This document shows positions 18,212-25,000 of a DNA stretch of 25,000 nucleotides, one piece after another (position 1 is the stretch's first letter; each line of letters starts with the position of its first letter). The DNA is taken from NCBI GenBank assembly GCA_030674185.1, contig JAPXFY010000016.1, forward strand, positions 37,989,966 through 38,014,965, read 5' to 3'. Below the pieces are notes generated by a model. The model was not told the origin of the DNA. It searched no databases and saw only the letters and a program-made list of their open reading frames with translations. This stretch comes from Monoplex corrugatus (lineage: Eukaryota > Mollusca > Gastropoda > Littorinimorpha > Ranellidae). The translations under genes were made by a program, and so were the position numbers.

Positions 18212-18992
18212 GAAAATTCCAACGTGAAGCCAGTTAAGGTCTAAGGGTAAAAACCTCTATTATAGTTTCAAGTAACCATTCCTAAATACTGTGAGAGTGA
18301 TTTCCCGAGTAAAGAGTCTATTTGAAGAATTTTTCAGGCGCGAGAACAACGTCACCCGAACCGCGTGCTTCACTGAAACAAAGGCAAAATGGAGCGCCCT
18401 GCGAATGCGCGATGTCGCTGTTCACTCAGGATTGTGGAATCTTTTTTGTGTGTGTACTTTTCTGAACTTCTGATCAGATGATACAAGTCATGGAGAATTG
18501 GTGTCTCTTTTTTCTGTTTTGTTTACATCTGCTGAATGGATGAAATACTTGTTCGAAATGCTCCTCAACCATGATATTTCATTGCACAAATAACCTTAAA
18601 ACATGTCTGAACAAACCTTATACTGTAGATATCCTAAAAGAGGATTAAATTACCTTTCTAACCATACCCTACATGTTGATGTTAGTCATTTGGGGTGCCT
18701 ATGAAAATTAATTCAAAGTGGCCTAAAAATGCACGTTTCCAAGGAAAGTAGTCAATGGCAGCTGGCGCGTCTCCAGGGAAGTAGGTCAAATAGCCAGCTG
18801 ACGATGCCAAAGTGTTAAATCCCCTGTGAGATAAATTGGACGGAGTGGTCAACGCCAGGGGCATTTCTTTAGATTATGTACACGAATGCATTGATACGTG
18901 TACTTAATTTTCTTTTCTTTTTTTCCTTGTAGAAGTAGTATGTTTTGAAACCAGTTATAGCCCTGATATGGCTCAACGCAGTCGGCTGAGCT
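18212..18992. other. No gene seen; weak local repeats at 18735-18820
   Basis: AT-rich and unique-looking. A short direct repeat (TTTCCAAGGAAAGTAGTCAA, 18735-18754, and CTCCAGGGAAGTAGGTCAA, 18771-18789) and an inverted CAGCTGGC / GCCAGCTG near 18760 and 18792 suggest an old palindromic element related in style to the TTAA elements. Short ORFs are unsupported. Confidence 0.45.
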
Positions 18993-19185
18993 TTAACCCA
19001 TTGACCCCTGCACCCCCTCCACCATCATCTTGCATCGTCAGTGATACTAGCAAAACAAAAACTTAACCCTTACACTCCCTCACCCTATCCTCCAGCTTCC
19101 TACAGGAAGCTGGTGGATAGGATGAGGAAATCAAAGGATTAAGTTTCTGCAGTTGGTGGGTAGGGTGTGGGAGTCAATGGGTTAA
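18993..19185. mobile_element. TTAA-bounded palindromic element, with a second one nested in it
   Basis: The outer ends TTAACCCATTGACCCC (18993) and GGGAGTCAATGGGTTAA (19169-19185) are inverted repeats. Inside, 19063-19142 is an 80-bp palindrome, itself starting TTAACCCTTACACTCCC and ending AAATCAAAGGATTAA, centred on AGCTTCCTACAGGAAGCT. Removing the inner element leaves AAAAC-TTAA-GTTT, a palindromic centre for the outer one. TTAA borders followed by CCC recall piggyBac-type insertion sites, so a piggyBac-like MITE is possible. There is no coding capacity. Confidence 0.7.
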
Positions 19186-19310
19186 ACAAAAGATAAACAA
19201 AAGGTAGAGACCTCAACACTGTTCGGGGTCAGTATTACGACGAAAGTGCCCATCTCCATCTTCCCTTTATCTTCCTTAGCCTTCATGAAAAAAAATTAGA
19301 TACCCATTCA

Positions 19311-19545
19311 TAGACTGGAAGCCACATGGACAATTTATTTTATTTTATTTTATTTTGACCATTATGGTAGACTAGAAGCCACATGGACAATTTATTTTAT
19401 TTTATTTTATTTTATTTTATTTTATTTTATTTTATTTTATTTTGTTTTGTTTTGTTTGTTTCATTTTGACCATTATGGCACACTGGAGGACATGGACGAA
19501 TGTTCTTAATGTGTTTTAATTTTGTCCATTATTGAACACTTCGCG
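19311..19545 (+). repeat. Tandem module with (TTTTA)n expansion, about 3 copies
   Basis: Module: TAGACTGGAAGCCACATGGA, CAATTTATTTTA, (TTTTA)n, TTTTGACCATTATGG. Copies are at 19311-19366, 19369-19475 (longest TTTTA run, ending TTTTG) and a degenerate third at 19478-19545 without expansion. Confidence 0.88.
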
Positions 19546-20200
19546 TATTGAGTACACAGTCTTTCGTTTTCTATTGTAGATCCTCTGAGGGTGAGGGTCG
19601 GATGAAAATGGACAACAAACACACACTGATCCCACATCCCTCAACCCCCCCCCCCCAACCCCCATCCACAACAAACCACTAACCTTAAGCTCATTCAGTC
19701 AATGCCCCAGTAGCAGAGACCCCGGGGAAAGCAGAGATGTCTTCATTTGTTTAACTGTTAATTTGATTGTTTTGCTTTTGTTTGTTTGCTCGTTCGCCTG
19801 CCTGTTTCTTTGTTCCTTTGTTTGCTTCTTTGTTTCCTCGTGTAATCGTTTATTTCTTTTCCTGTTTTTTTTTTTTTTAATTTCCCCCTCTCTCTCTCAA
19901 AATATTCTTGTCTTAGTTTTTCTCCCTTGTTCTGACTGCTTGTCTGTTTGCTTTGTTTGTTTGTTTGTTTGTCTGTTTGTGTGTTTGTTTACTGAATCCA
20001 TGTCCAGGGAACCATTAGGTCAACAGCTCCATTTTGTCTCCCTTGGATCACTAGATCGCTGTTTGAAAAGCTCTGCGTTTTGCAAAACGATTCATTTAAT
20101 GTCCAAAATGTCGGTCGATCCGCTATTTACATTTTCTTTCAGATTTCAACGGTTGTGAAACTTCTCTAATGACAAAAGTTTAAGCAGTTTTGGAAAACAA
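19546..20200. other. No gene seen; C-run, T-run and (TTTG)n
   Basis: C-run at about 19646-19656, T-run 19866-19878, TTTG/TTTC-rich 19765-19860 and (GTTT)n near 19951-19990. The 131-residue plus ORF from 19763 is mostly a translation of these tracts. Confidence 0.55.
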
Positions 20201-20548
<348 letters not shown>

Positions 20549-20703
20549 TATGATAAAATGATCAAGCTGTCAGCAGACGATGTGTGGTACAACAGTTCAG
20601 ACAGCAGGGGTAAGCCAACCGGTTTTTCAACAAATGGCGGGCACTGGAATCACCACCATGGATCTGTAGATCACCCTATGGACATCACTGACACACAGCC
20701 ACA

Positions 20704-21342
20704 CACTCTGTGACAGTCCTTTATTCTCTTATTATCCCTCAATGTCACTCTGTGACAATCCCTTAGCCTTCCACATTGTCATTCTGTGACAGTCCATTAA
20801 CCTTCCACATTGTCACACTGTGACAGTCCATTAAATTAACCTTCCACATTGTCACTCTGTGACAGTCCATTAACCTTCCACATTGTCACTCTGTGACAGT
20901 CCATTAACCTTCCACGTTGTCACTCTGTGACAGTCCATTAACCTTCCACATTGTCACTCTGTGACAGTCCATTAACCTTCCACGTTGTCACTCTGTGACA
21001 GTCCATTAACCTTCCACATTGTCACACTGTGACAGTCCATTAACCTTCCACATTGTCACTCTGTGATAATCCCTTAACCTTCCACATTGTCACTCTGTGA
21101 CAGTCCCTTAACCTTCCACATTGTCACTCTGTGACAGGCCATTAACCTTCCACATTGTCACTGTGACAGTCCATTAACCTTCCACATTGTCACTCTGTGA
21201 TAATCCCTTAACCTTCCACATTGTCACTCTGTGACAGTCCATTAAATTAACCTTCCACATTGTCACTCTGTGACAGTCCCTTAACCTTCCACAATGTCAC
21301 TTTGTAGCAGTCCCTTCTACTTTTCACCTCCCACATTGTCAC
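20704..21342 (+). repeat. 34-bp minisatellite, about 18 copies
   Basis: The unit is CTCTGTGACAGTCCATTAAC followed by CTTCCACATTGTCA. Each unit boundary contains the small inverted repeat TGTCAC-TCT-GTGACA. Variants include GATAATCCCTTAACC and an ATTAAATTAACC insertion form at about 20829 and 21240. The array runs directly into the 5' end of RTE copy E at 21344. Confidence 0.95.
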
Positions 21343-21343
21343 T

Positions 21344-21509
21344 TTTCTAAGAAGAATGTTGAGAGTTCCATGAACCGCAAAGTAGACAAACGATATAGTT
21401 TTGAAGAAGGCAGACACAAGAAGAAGAAGAAGAAGACTAGGAAAAGACAAGCAACATTTATTGGATATTTTATGAGGCTAGAGAAATTAGAGCACCTAGT
21501 CACAATAGG
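21344..21509 (+). mobile_element. RTE-type LINE copy E, left part (host of a nested insertion)
   Basis: It begins TTCTAAGAAGAATGTTGAGA at the same homologous point as copies B and C. Codons for RVP, a TGA (21371-21373) in place of the RVPW tryptophan, RKRQATFIGYFMRLEKLEHL and VTIG can be read, with a (GAA)-type expansion at 21419-21435. It breaks off at GTCACAATAGG and resumes at 24165 with the same 11 bases. Confidence 0.88.
21499..21509. repeat. Target-site duplication of copy D, left (11 bp)
   Basis: GTCACAATAGG, identical to 24165-24175. Both belong to copy E sequence. Confidence 0.88.
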
Positions 21510-21517
21510 GATACTGG

Positions 21518-22000
21518 GCTGTGTCCGACAGAGTTTTGCTGGTCAAGTTCGGAGGCAAACCTTTTGATATCAACATCATTCAGGTGTATGCACCAACATC
21601 CGCAAGTACTCAGGAAGACATCGACAACTTCTACGAAGTATTAGAGATGGCCAAAGTCCAATGTAAATCACAAGAAGTTACTGTAATAATGGGAGATTTT
21701 AATGCTAAAGTGGGACAGGATAGGGTGGAGGATATAGTTGGACCTCATGGCCTTGGTACGCAAAATCAAAGGGGTGAGAAACTTGTAGAATGGGCACAGA
21801 TGAATGAGTTTATAGTAGGAAACTCCTGGTTTGAGCAGCCTAATAGAAGAAAATGGGCTTGGATGAGTCCAGGAGATAACACCAAAAATCAAATTGACTC
21901 CTGATCAACAAAAGATTTAGAAATTCTTTACTGTCAGCAAAAACACTACCAGGCGCAGACTGCAACAGTGACCACAATCCTGTAGTGGAAAGATTTAGAC
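21518..22000 (+). pseudogene. APE-type endonuclease domain, C-terminal half (copy D)
   Basis: One frame reads WAVSDRVLLVKF, then INIIQVYAPTSAS, VTVIMGDFNAKVG, GPHGLG-QNQRGEKLVEWAQM, NSWFEQPNRRKW-WMSPGDN and KNQID, stopping at TGA 21902-21904. After an apparent 4-5 base loss near 21900, a second frame resumes LINKRFRNSLLSAKTLPGAD and CNSDHNPVV (SDH at 21967-21975). GDFN and SDH are catalytic or metal-site motifs of apurinic-type endonucleases that nick the genomic target. The N-terminal half, with its N and E active-site residues, is missing, so no activity is expected. The translation supports the family strongly. Confidence 0.88.
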
Positions 22001-22570
22001 TGAAATTGAGGAAAAGGAAACAGACCAAAAACAACATCAAATTAAACCTTGGACTCTTAAAGACAGATGAAGTGATACGTAAAAATTTAATGTACATGTT
22101 CAAAACAAATTCAGTGCTCTGGAAGACGCTGGTGACAGTGAGGAACAATGGACAAAGTTGAGGAATTCGATAAATGAAGCTTGTGAGGAAATCCCTAAAG
22201 CAGATAGAAAAGCACAAAAGAACTGGATGACTAATGAAATTTTGGGCTTGATGGAGGAAAGGAGGAAGGCAAAGAGAAATGAGGAGATCTATAGGAAGAT
22301 AAACAAGAGATCAGGAATAGGTGCAATGAAGCTAAGGAAGCTTGGCTGAAATCAAAGTGCAAAGAAATGGAAGACCGACACAAAACGGATCCTCAGGGTG
22401 TGTACAGACGAATTGAAGAAATTGTCCACAGAAAAAATACATGCACTTCAACTGGTTGCTTGAAATCGAAAGATGGCACGCTTATCATGGAAAAAGACAA
22501 AATATTAGACAGATGGGGAGAGTACATTAAAGACCTTTTTGATGATGACAGAAACGAAGAACACATATGA
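22001..22570 (+). pseudogene. Linker between endonuclease and RT (copy D)
   Basis: The segment encodes, across three frames, RFRLKLRKRKQTKNNIK, then FSALEDAGDSEEQWTKLRNS and INEACEEIPKADRKAQKNWM, EERRKAKRNEEIYRKIN, and MEDRHKTDPQGVYRRIEEIV to EYIKDLFDDDRNEEHI. The charged, helical composition is typical of the region before the RT palm. Frame changes near 22088, 22307 and 22566 break it; each can be explained by a 1-2 base indel. Confidence 0.82.
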
Positions 22571-23501
22571 AAAAGAACTTTGAAGGACCACCCATAATGA
22601 AAGATGAAGTTAGAGAGGCACTGATAAAGATGAAACCGGGAAAAGCCCCAGGACCAGACAACATTACTACAGAGATGATTGAAGCCTTGGAGGAATTTGG
22701 CATAGAAAAAATAACAGTCTTCCTAAACGAAATTTACGACACTGGAAAAATCCCCAAAGATATGTCAAAATCAATTTTCATTGCACTTCCAAAGAAGACA
22801 GGGGCTATAGAATGCGAACTCCATCGCACAATCAGTTTTATGAGCCATGTAACAAAAATCCTGTTAAGAATAATCATGATGAGGACAAGGAATAGAATCA
22901 AAGAGAAATAGCAGAACAGTGTGGATTTGTGGAAGGGAAAGGAACTATTAATGTCATATACATCCTAAGAACTATCATAGAGAGGTCAGTCGAGATGAAT
23001 AAGGATTTGTACTTATGCTTTGTTGACTACGCCAAGGCTTTCGATCAGGTAAGACATGATGAACTGATCAACCAACTGGAGAGACTCAATGTTGATGGAA
23101 AAGATCTACGAATAATCAGAAACAACCAACTGGAGAGACTCAATGTTGATGGAAGAGATCTACGAATAATCAGAAATATGTACTGGGAACAAACAGCTGC
23201 AATGAGAATAGAAAACAATGTAAGCTCGTTCCAAAATATCAAAAGAGGAGTCAGACAGGGCTGTGTTTTGTCACAAGATCCGTTTTCACTTTACAGCGAA
23301 AACATCATGAGAAACCTAGAAGAAGACCCTGGATTAAAAGTTGGACGGAAATTGATAAACAATATTCGATATACAGATGACACCGTGCTAATTGCAGAAA
23401 GTGAAAGAGACCTACAAAACCTTGTGAATATACTAGAAATAGAAAGCAAAGGTAAGGGGCTGGAACTAAACAGCAGGAAGACAAGTCATGGTGATCAGTA
23501 A
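22567..23501 (+). pseudogene. Reverse transcriptase domain (copy D)
   Basis: The first frame (22567-22911) gives DEVREALIKMKPGKAPGPDN, TTEMIEALEEF, GKIPKDMSKSIFIALPKK and FMSHVTKILLRII, then stops. After a one-base loss near 22908 the frame 22929-23501 gives CFVDYAKAFD (block A, 23016-23045), GVRQGCVLS followed by Q instead of the usual P (block B, 23247-23276), YTDD (block C, 23370-23381; A to T beside the catalytic Asp pair) and LEIESKGKGLELNSRKT. The enzyme would copy element RNA at the nicked target. A 54-bp in-frame tandem duplication at 23070-23177 repeats NQLERLNVDG-DLRIIRN. Catalytic Asp codons survive, but frameshifts and the duplication make it inactive. Confidence 0.9.
23070..23177 (+). 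repeat. 54-bp in-frame tandem duplication within the RT
   Basis: 23070-23123 and 23124-23177 differ at two positions (one gives K to R; the other is the last base). Both encode NQLERLNVDG-DLRIIRN, just after block A. Other RTE proteins have this segment once. Confidence 0.95.
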
Positions 23502-23509
23502 AAAAAAAA

Positions 23510-24150
23510 CCACATGAAATACCCTCATGCAAAATAACAGCAAATGGCACAATCTTGACACAGGTTGATAAGTTCAAATATCTGGGAACGATCATTTCAT
23601 CAGACGGCAGATGCACATCAGAAATAGCTGGCAGAATCGGCCAAGCCAAAACAGCATTCAAGAAGATGACAAGCATTCTTACCAACAAATGCCTATCAAT
23701 TAACATCAGGAAGAGAGTTCTTGAATGTTATATAGAACCAATACTGTTGTACGGATGCGAGGCGTGGACAGTCAACAAACAAAGCCAGAACAAGATTGAG
23801 GCAGCCGAGATGTGGTTTCTAAGAAGAATGTTGAGGGTTCCATGAACAGCACAGAAAACAAACGAGACAGTCTTGATGGAGGCAGACACAAGTAGATCAC
23901 TCATAAGGAAGATTAGGAAAAGACAGGCAGCATTTATAGGCCATTTTATGAGGAAGGGGGATTTGGAGCACCTGGTCACAACGGGAAAGCTGGGGGGAAA
24001 GAGACCACCGGGTAGACCTAGGGAGAAAATGCTGGACGGACTTGCAGAGTGGCTGGGGATGAGGAGGGTGGGGGAGATGCTAGGGGCAACGAGAGATAGA
24101 GGCAGACTGGAAGTCCATGATCGCCAATGCCATGCGGCAGGGCACCTGAC
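23510..24150 (+). pseudogene. RTE ORF2 C-terminal region (copy D)
   Basis: After an A-run shift near 23501-23508 the frame reads ITANGTILTQVDKFKYLGTI, ISSDGRCTSEIAGRIGQAKT, RVLECYIEPILLYGCEAWTV and MWFLRRMLRVP, then TGA (23843-23845) where the family has Trp, then TAQKTNETVLMEADTSRSLI, RKRQAAFIGHFMRKGDLEHL, GKRPPGRPREKMLDGLAEWL and RDRGRLEVHDRQCHAAGH. FKYLG and the LYGCEAW block are RT-thumb and C-terminal landmarks of RTE and related LINEs. Fragments A, B, C and E are shorter copies of this end. Confidence 0.9.
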
Positions 24151-24164
24151 GATGATGATGATGA
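24151..24164 (+). repeat. (GAT)n 3' tail of copy D
   Basis: GATGATGATGATGA lies directly after the coding end and directly before the TSD. It is typical of RTE 3' ends. Confidence 0.85.
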
Positions 24165-24175
24165 GTCACAATAGG
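24165..24175. repeat. Target-site duplication of copy D, right (11 bp)
   Basis: GTCACAATAGG, identical to 21499-21509. Confidence 0.88.
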
Positions 24176-24248
24176 AAAGCTGGAGGGAAAAGGAGCACCA
24201 GGTAGACCCGGGGAGAAAATATTGGACGGACTTGATGAGTGGCTGAGG
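24165..24248 (+). mobile_element. RTE-type LINE copy E, right part
   Basis: It continues copy E from 21509: GGAAAGCTGGAGGGAAAAGG, AGCACCAGGTAGACC and GAGAAAATATTGGACGGACT, then GAGTGGCTGAGG, colinear with copy D 23976-24057. It stops at about 24248 without a (TGA)n tail, so its own 3' end is lost; a SINE-head-like sequence follows at 24257. Confidence 0.85.
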
Positions 24249-24256
24249 TCACTCTG

Positions 24257-24306
24257 CAGTTTGTTCAATAGGATTCAGTGCACTCGGACAATTCCGTATG
24301 AGCTCC
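24257..24306 (+). repeat. Dispersed repeat piece, SINE-head-like, copy 2
   Basis: CAGTTTGTTCAATAGGATTC, then CACTCGGACAATTCC. It aligns with 16527-16576 over about 50 bp. It abuts the lost 3' end of RTE copy E. 24307-24428 shows nothing recognisable. Confidence 0.5.
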
Positions 24307-24428
24307 ATCCAACCCTGCCATGATTATCTTACAAATTGCTTCAGCCTGCTCAAAACCCTATGTTTCTGAAATAGGAAGCAGAACGGGAGTTGTGAAACAC
24401 TGACACTGCCAGAATTATTAAAGCATTA

Positions 24429-24556
24429 TTAACCCTTTGACTCCCACACCCTATCCATCAACTTCAAAAAGTTAATCCTTTGAATCCCTCACCCTATCTA
24501 CCAGCTTCCTGCAATGCAGGATGCTGATGGACAAGGTGCGGGAGTCAAAGGGTTAA
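24429..24556. mobile_element. TTAA-bounded palindrome with an extra half-element
   Basis: 24472-24556 is an 85-bp palindrome from TTAATCCTTTGAATCCC to GGGAGTCAAAGGGTTAA, centred on CCTGCAATGCAGG. To its left, 24429-24471 is a half-element beginning TTAACCCTTTGACTCCC that joins the palindrome at a shared TTAA. Same family as 18993-19185 and 24727-24889. Confidence 0.72.
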
Positions 24557-24726
24557 GACGGGTAATGAACGAAGCGACTTTTATGTTGTGGGATGTGCCT
24601 GAACTTGAGACATGACATTTTGAATCCACTATTCCCGCCAAGAACCAGCCACTTGCAAAAAAAAAATGTAATAACGTTGTGTTTGTAGCCATAAAAGTAA
24701 AGTGGTAGAGATTTCATTACTCTCCA

Positions 24727-24889
24727 TTAACCCTTAGTTAGACTCCTGCACTCGTCTGCCAACATCCTGCATTGTCAACTACGCTTGCAAAGCAAAAACT
24801 TAACCCTTTGATTCCCCTCACCCTATCCACCAGCCTCCAGCCTCCAGTTTTTGCAGTTGGTTGATAAGGTGCGGGAGTCAAAGGGTTAA
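24727..24889. mobile_element. TTAA-bounded element interrupted by a half-palindrome
   Basis: The outer ends are TTAACCCTTAG (24727) and GGGAGTCAAAGGGTTAA (24873-24889). The left outer arm ends GCAAAGCAAAAAC at a TTAA (24800-24803), where a one-armed inner copy (CCCTTTGATTCCCCTCACCC to CCAGCCTCCAG, about 24804-24847) is inserted before the outer right arm resumes TTTTTGCAGTTGG. The layout parallels the nested element at 18993-19185. 24557-24726 and 24890-25000 show nothing recognisable. Confidence 0.68.
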
Positions 24890-25000
24890 GCTTTTTGAGG
24901 GTGGGTCTCACTCCTCCACTCTGCTTTACCTTTGCCAACCTTAACATTGTTAAGGATCTGTTCACAACTGGAGACCACAAGCGCAACGCTTTCAGAAGCA

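Larger units (their letters stand above)
21510..24164 (+). mobile_element. RTE-type LINE copy D, 2.65 kb, 5'-truncated, inserted in copy E
   Basis: It contains, in order, the C-terminal half of an APE-type endonuclease, a linker, a reverse transcriptase, the C-terminal region and a (GATGAT) tail at 24151-24164. It lacks the 5' UTR, any ORF1 and the N-terminal endonuclease. It is flanked by 11-bp GTCACAATAGG direct repeats. Roughly seven frameshifts and one stop inactivate it. The reading shift points I infer are near 21900, 22088, 22307, 22566, 22908, 23485 and 23505, with TGA at 23843-23845. Its homology to BovB/RTE tails (RR-LRVPWTA---NE-VL) and the short tandem tail place it in the RTE clade. 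Confidence 0.9.

Noticed and set aside
20704..21342. CRISPR-like or origin iteron array
   Set aside because: 34-bp direct tandem units without unique spacers, in a eukaryotic repeat context.
21510..24164. An active, autonomous LINE
   Set aside because: It is 5'-truncated within the endonuclease, with about seven frameshifts, an internal stop and an RT duplication.

Overview
This is eukaryotic, almost certainly metazoan, non-coding DNA. I see no host protein-coding gene, rRNA or canonical tRNA. The window is a patchwork of decayed non-LTR retrotransposons (LINEs), short non-autonomous elements, at least seven minisatellite arrays and very dense microsatellites (CA/GT, CT/GA, AT, GACA/CTGT, GACG, CTTT, TTTTA). 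The microsatellite density, RTE-type LINEs ending in (TGA)n, a CR1/L2-like 3' end, a tRNA-like SINE and SINE-head-like pieces starting CAGTTTGTTC all fit a mollusc, most likely a gastropod. That assignment is inference from remembered repeat styles; no search was run.

Layout. 1-1070: a CT-rich tract, two fold-back hairpins, a LINE C-terminus on the minus strand and a 5'-truncated RTE-type fragment (copy A). 1069-2620: a degenerate ~65-bp array, then long microsatellites. 2665-4605: a minus-strand LINE with a decayed reverse transcriptase, split by a second LINE fragment carrying a C2H2 finger and a 12 x 28-bp array, with 15-bp target-site duplications. 4684-6055: microsatellites and a ~30-bp array. 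6565-6914: RTE copy B. 7051-11215: mainly microsatellites, including a duplicated composite block and a long palindrome, with one featureless ~1-kb stretch. 11826-14397: the C-terminus and 3' end of a CR1/L2-like LINE running straight into a 47-copy, 47-bp array that appears seeded by the LINE terminus. 14441-16020: 19-bp and 53-bp arrays. 16060-17007: a tRNA-like SINE, a SINE-head piece and RTE copy C. 18096-19545: a cluster of three hairpins, nested TTAA-bounded palindromes and a TTTTA repeat. 20201-21342: a CA tract and a 34-bp array. 21344-24248: an RTE fragment split by a much longer RTE copy (D, about 2.65 kb: endonuclease, reverse transcriptase and C-terminus, all frame-broken), with 11-bp target-site duplications. 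24257-24889: a SINE-head piece and two more TTAA palindromes.

Nothing here works as a living system: every recognisable coding segment is truncated, shifted or stopped. The interest lies in structure. Two nested LINE insertions can be read to the base. Two minisatellites sit exactly at LINE 3' ends. Several RTE fragments share one 5' truncation point. TTAA-bounded palindromes are nested in each other. A compact cluster of perfect hairpins shares one stem motif.
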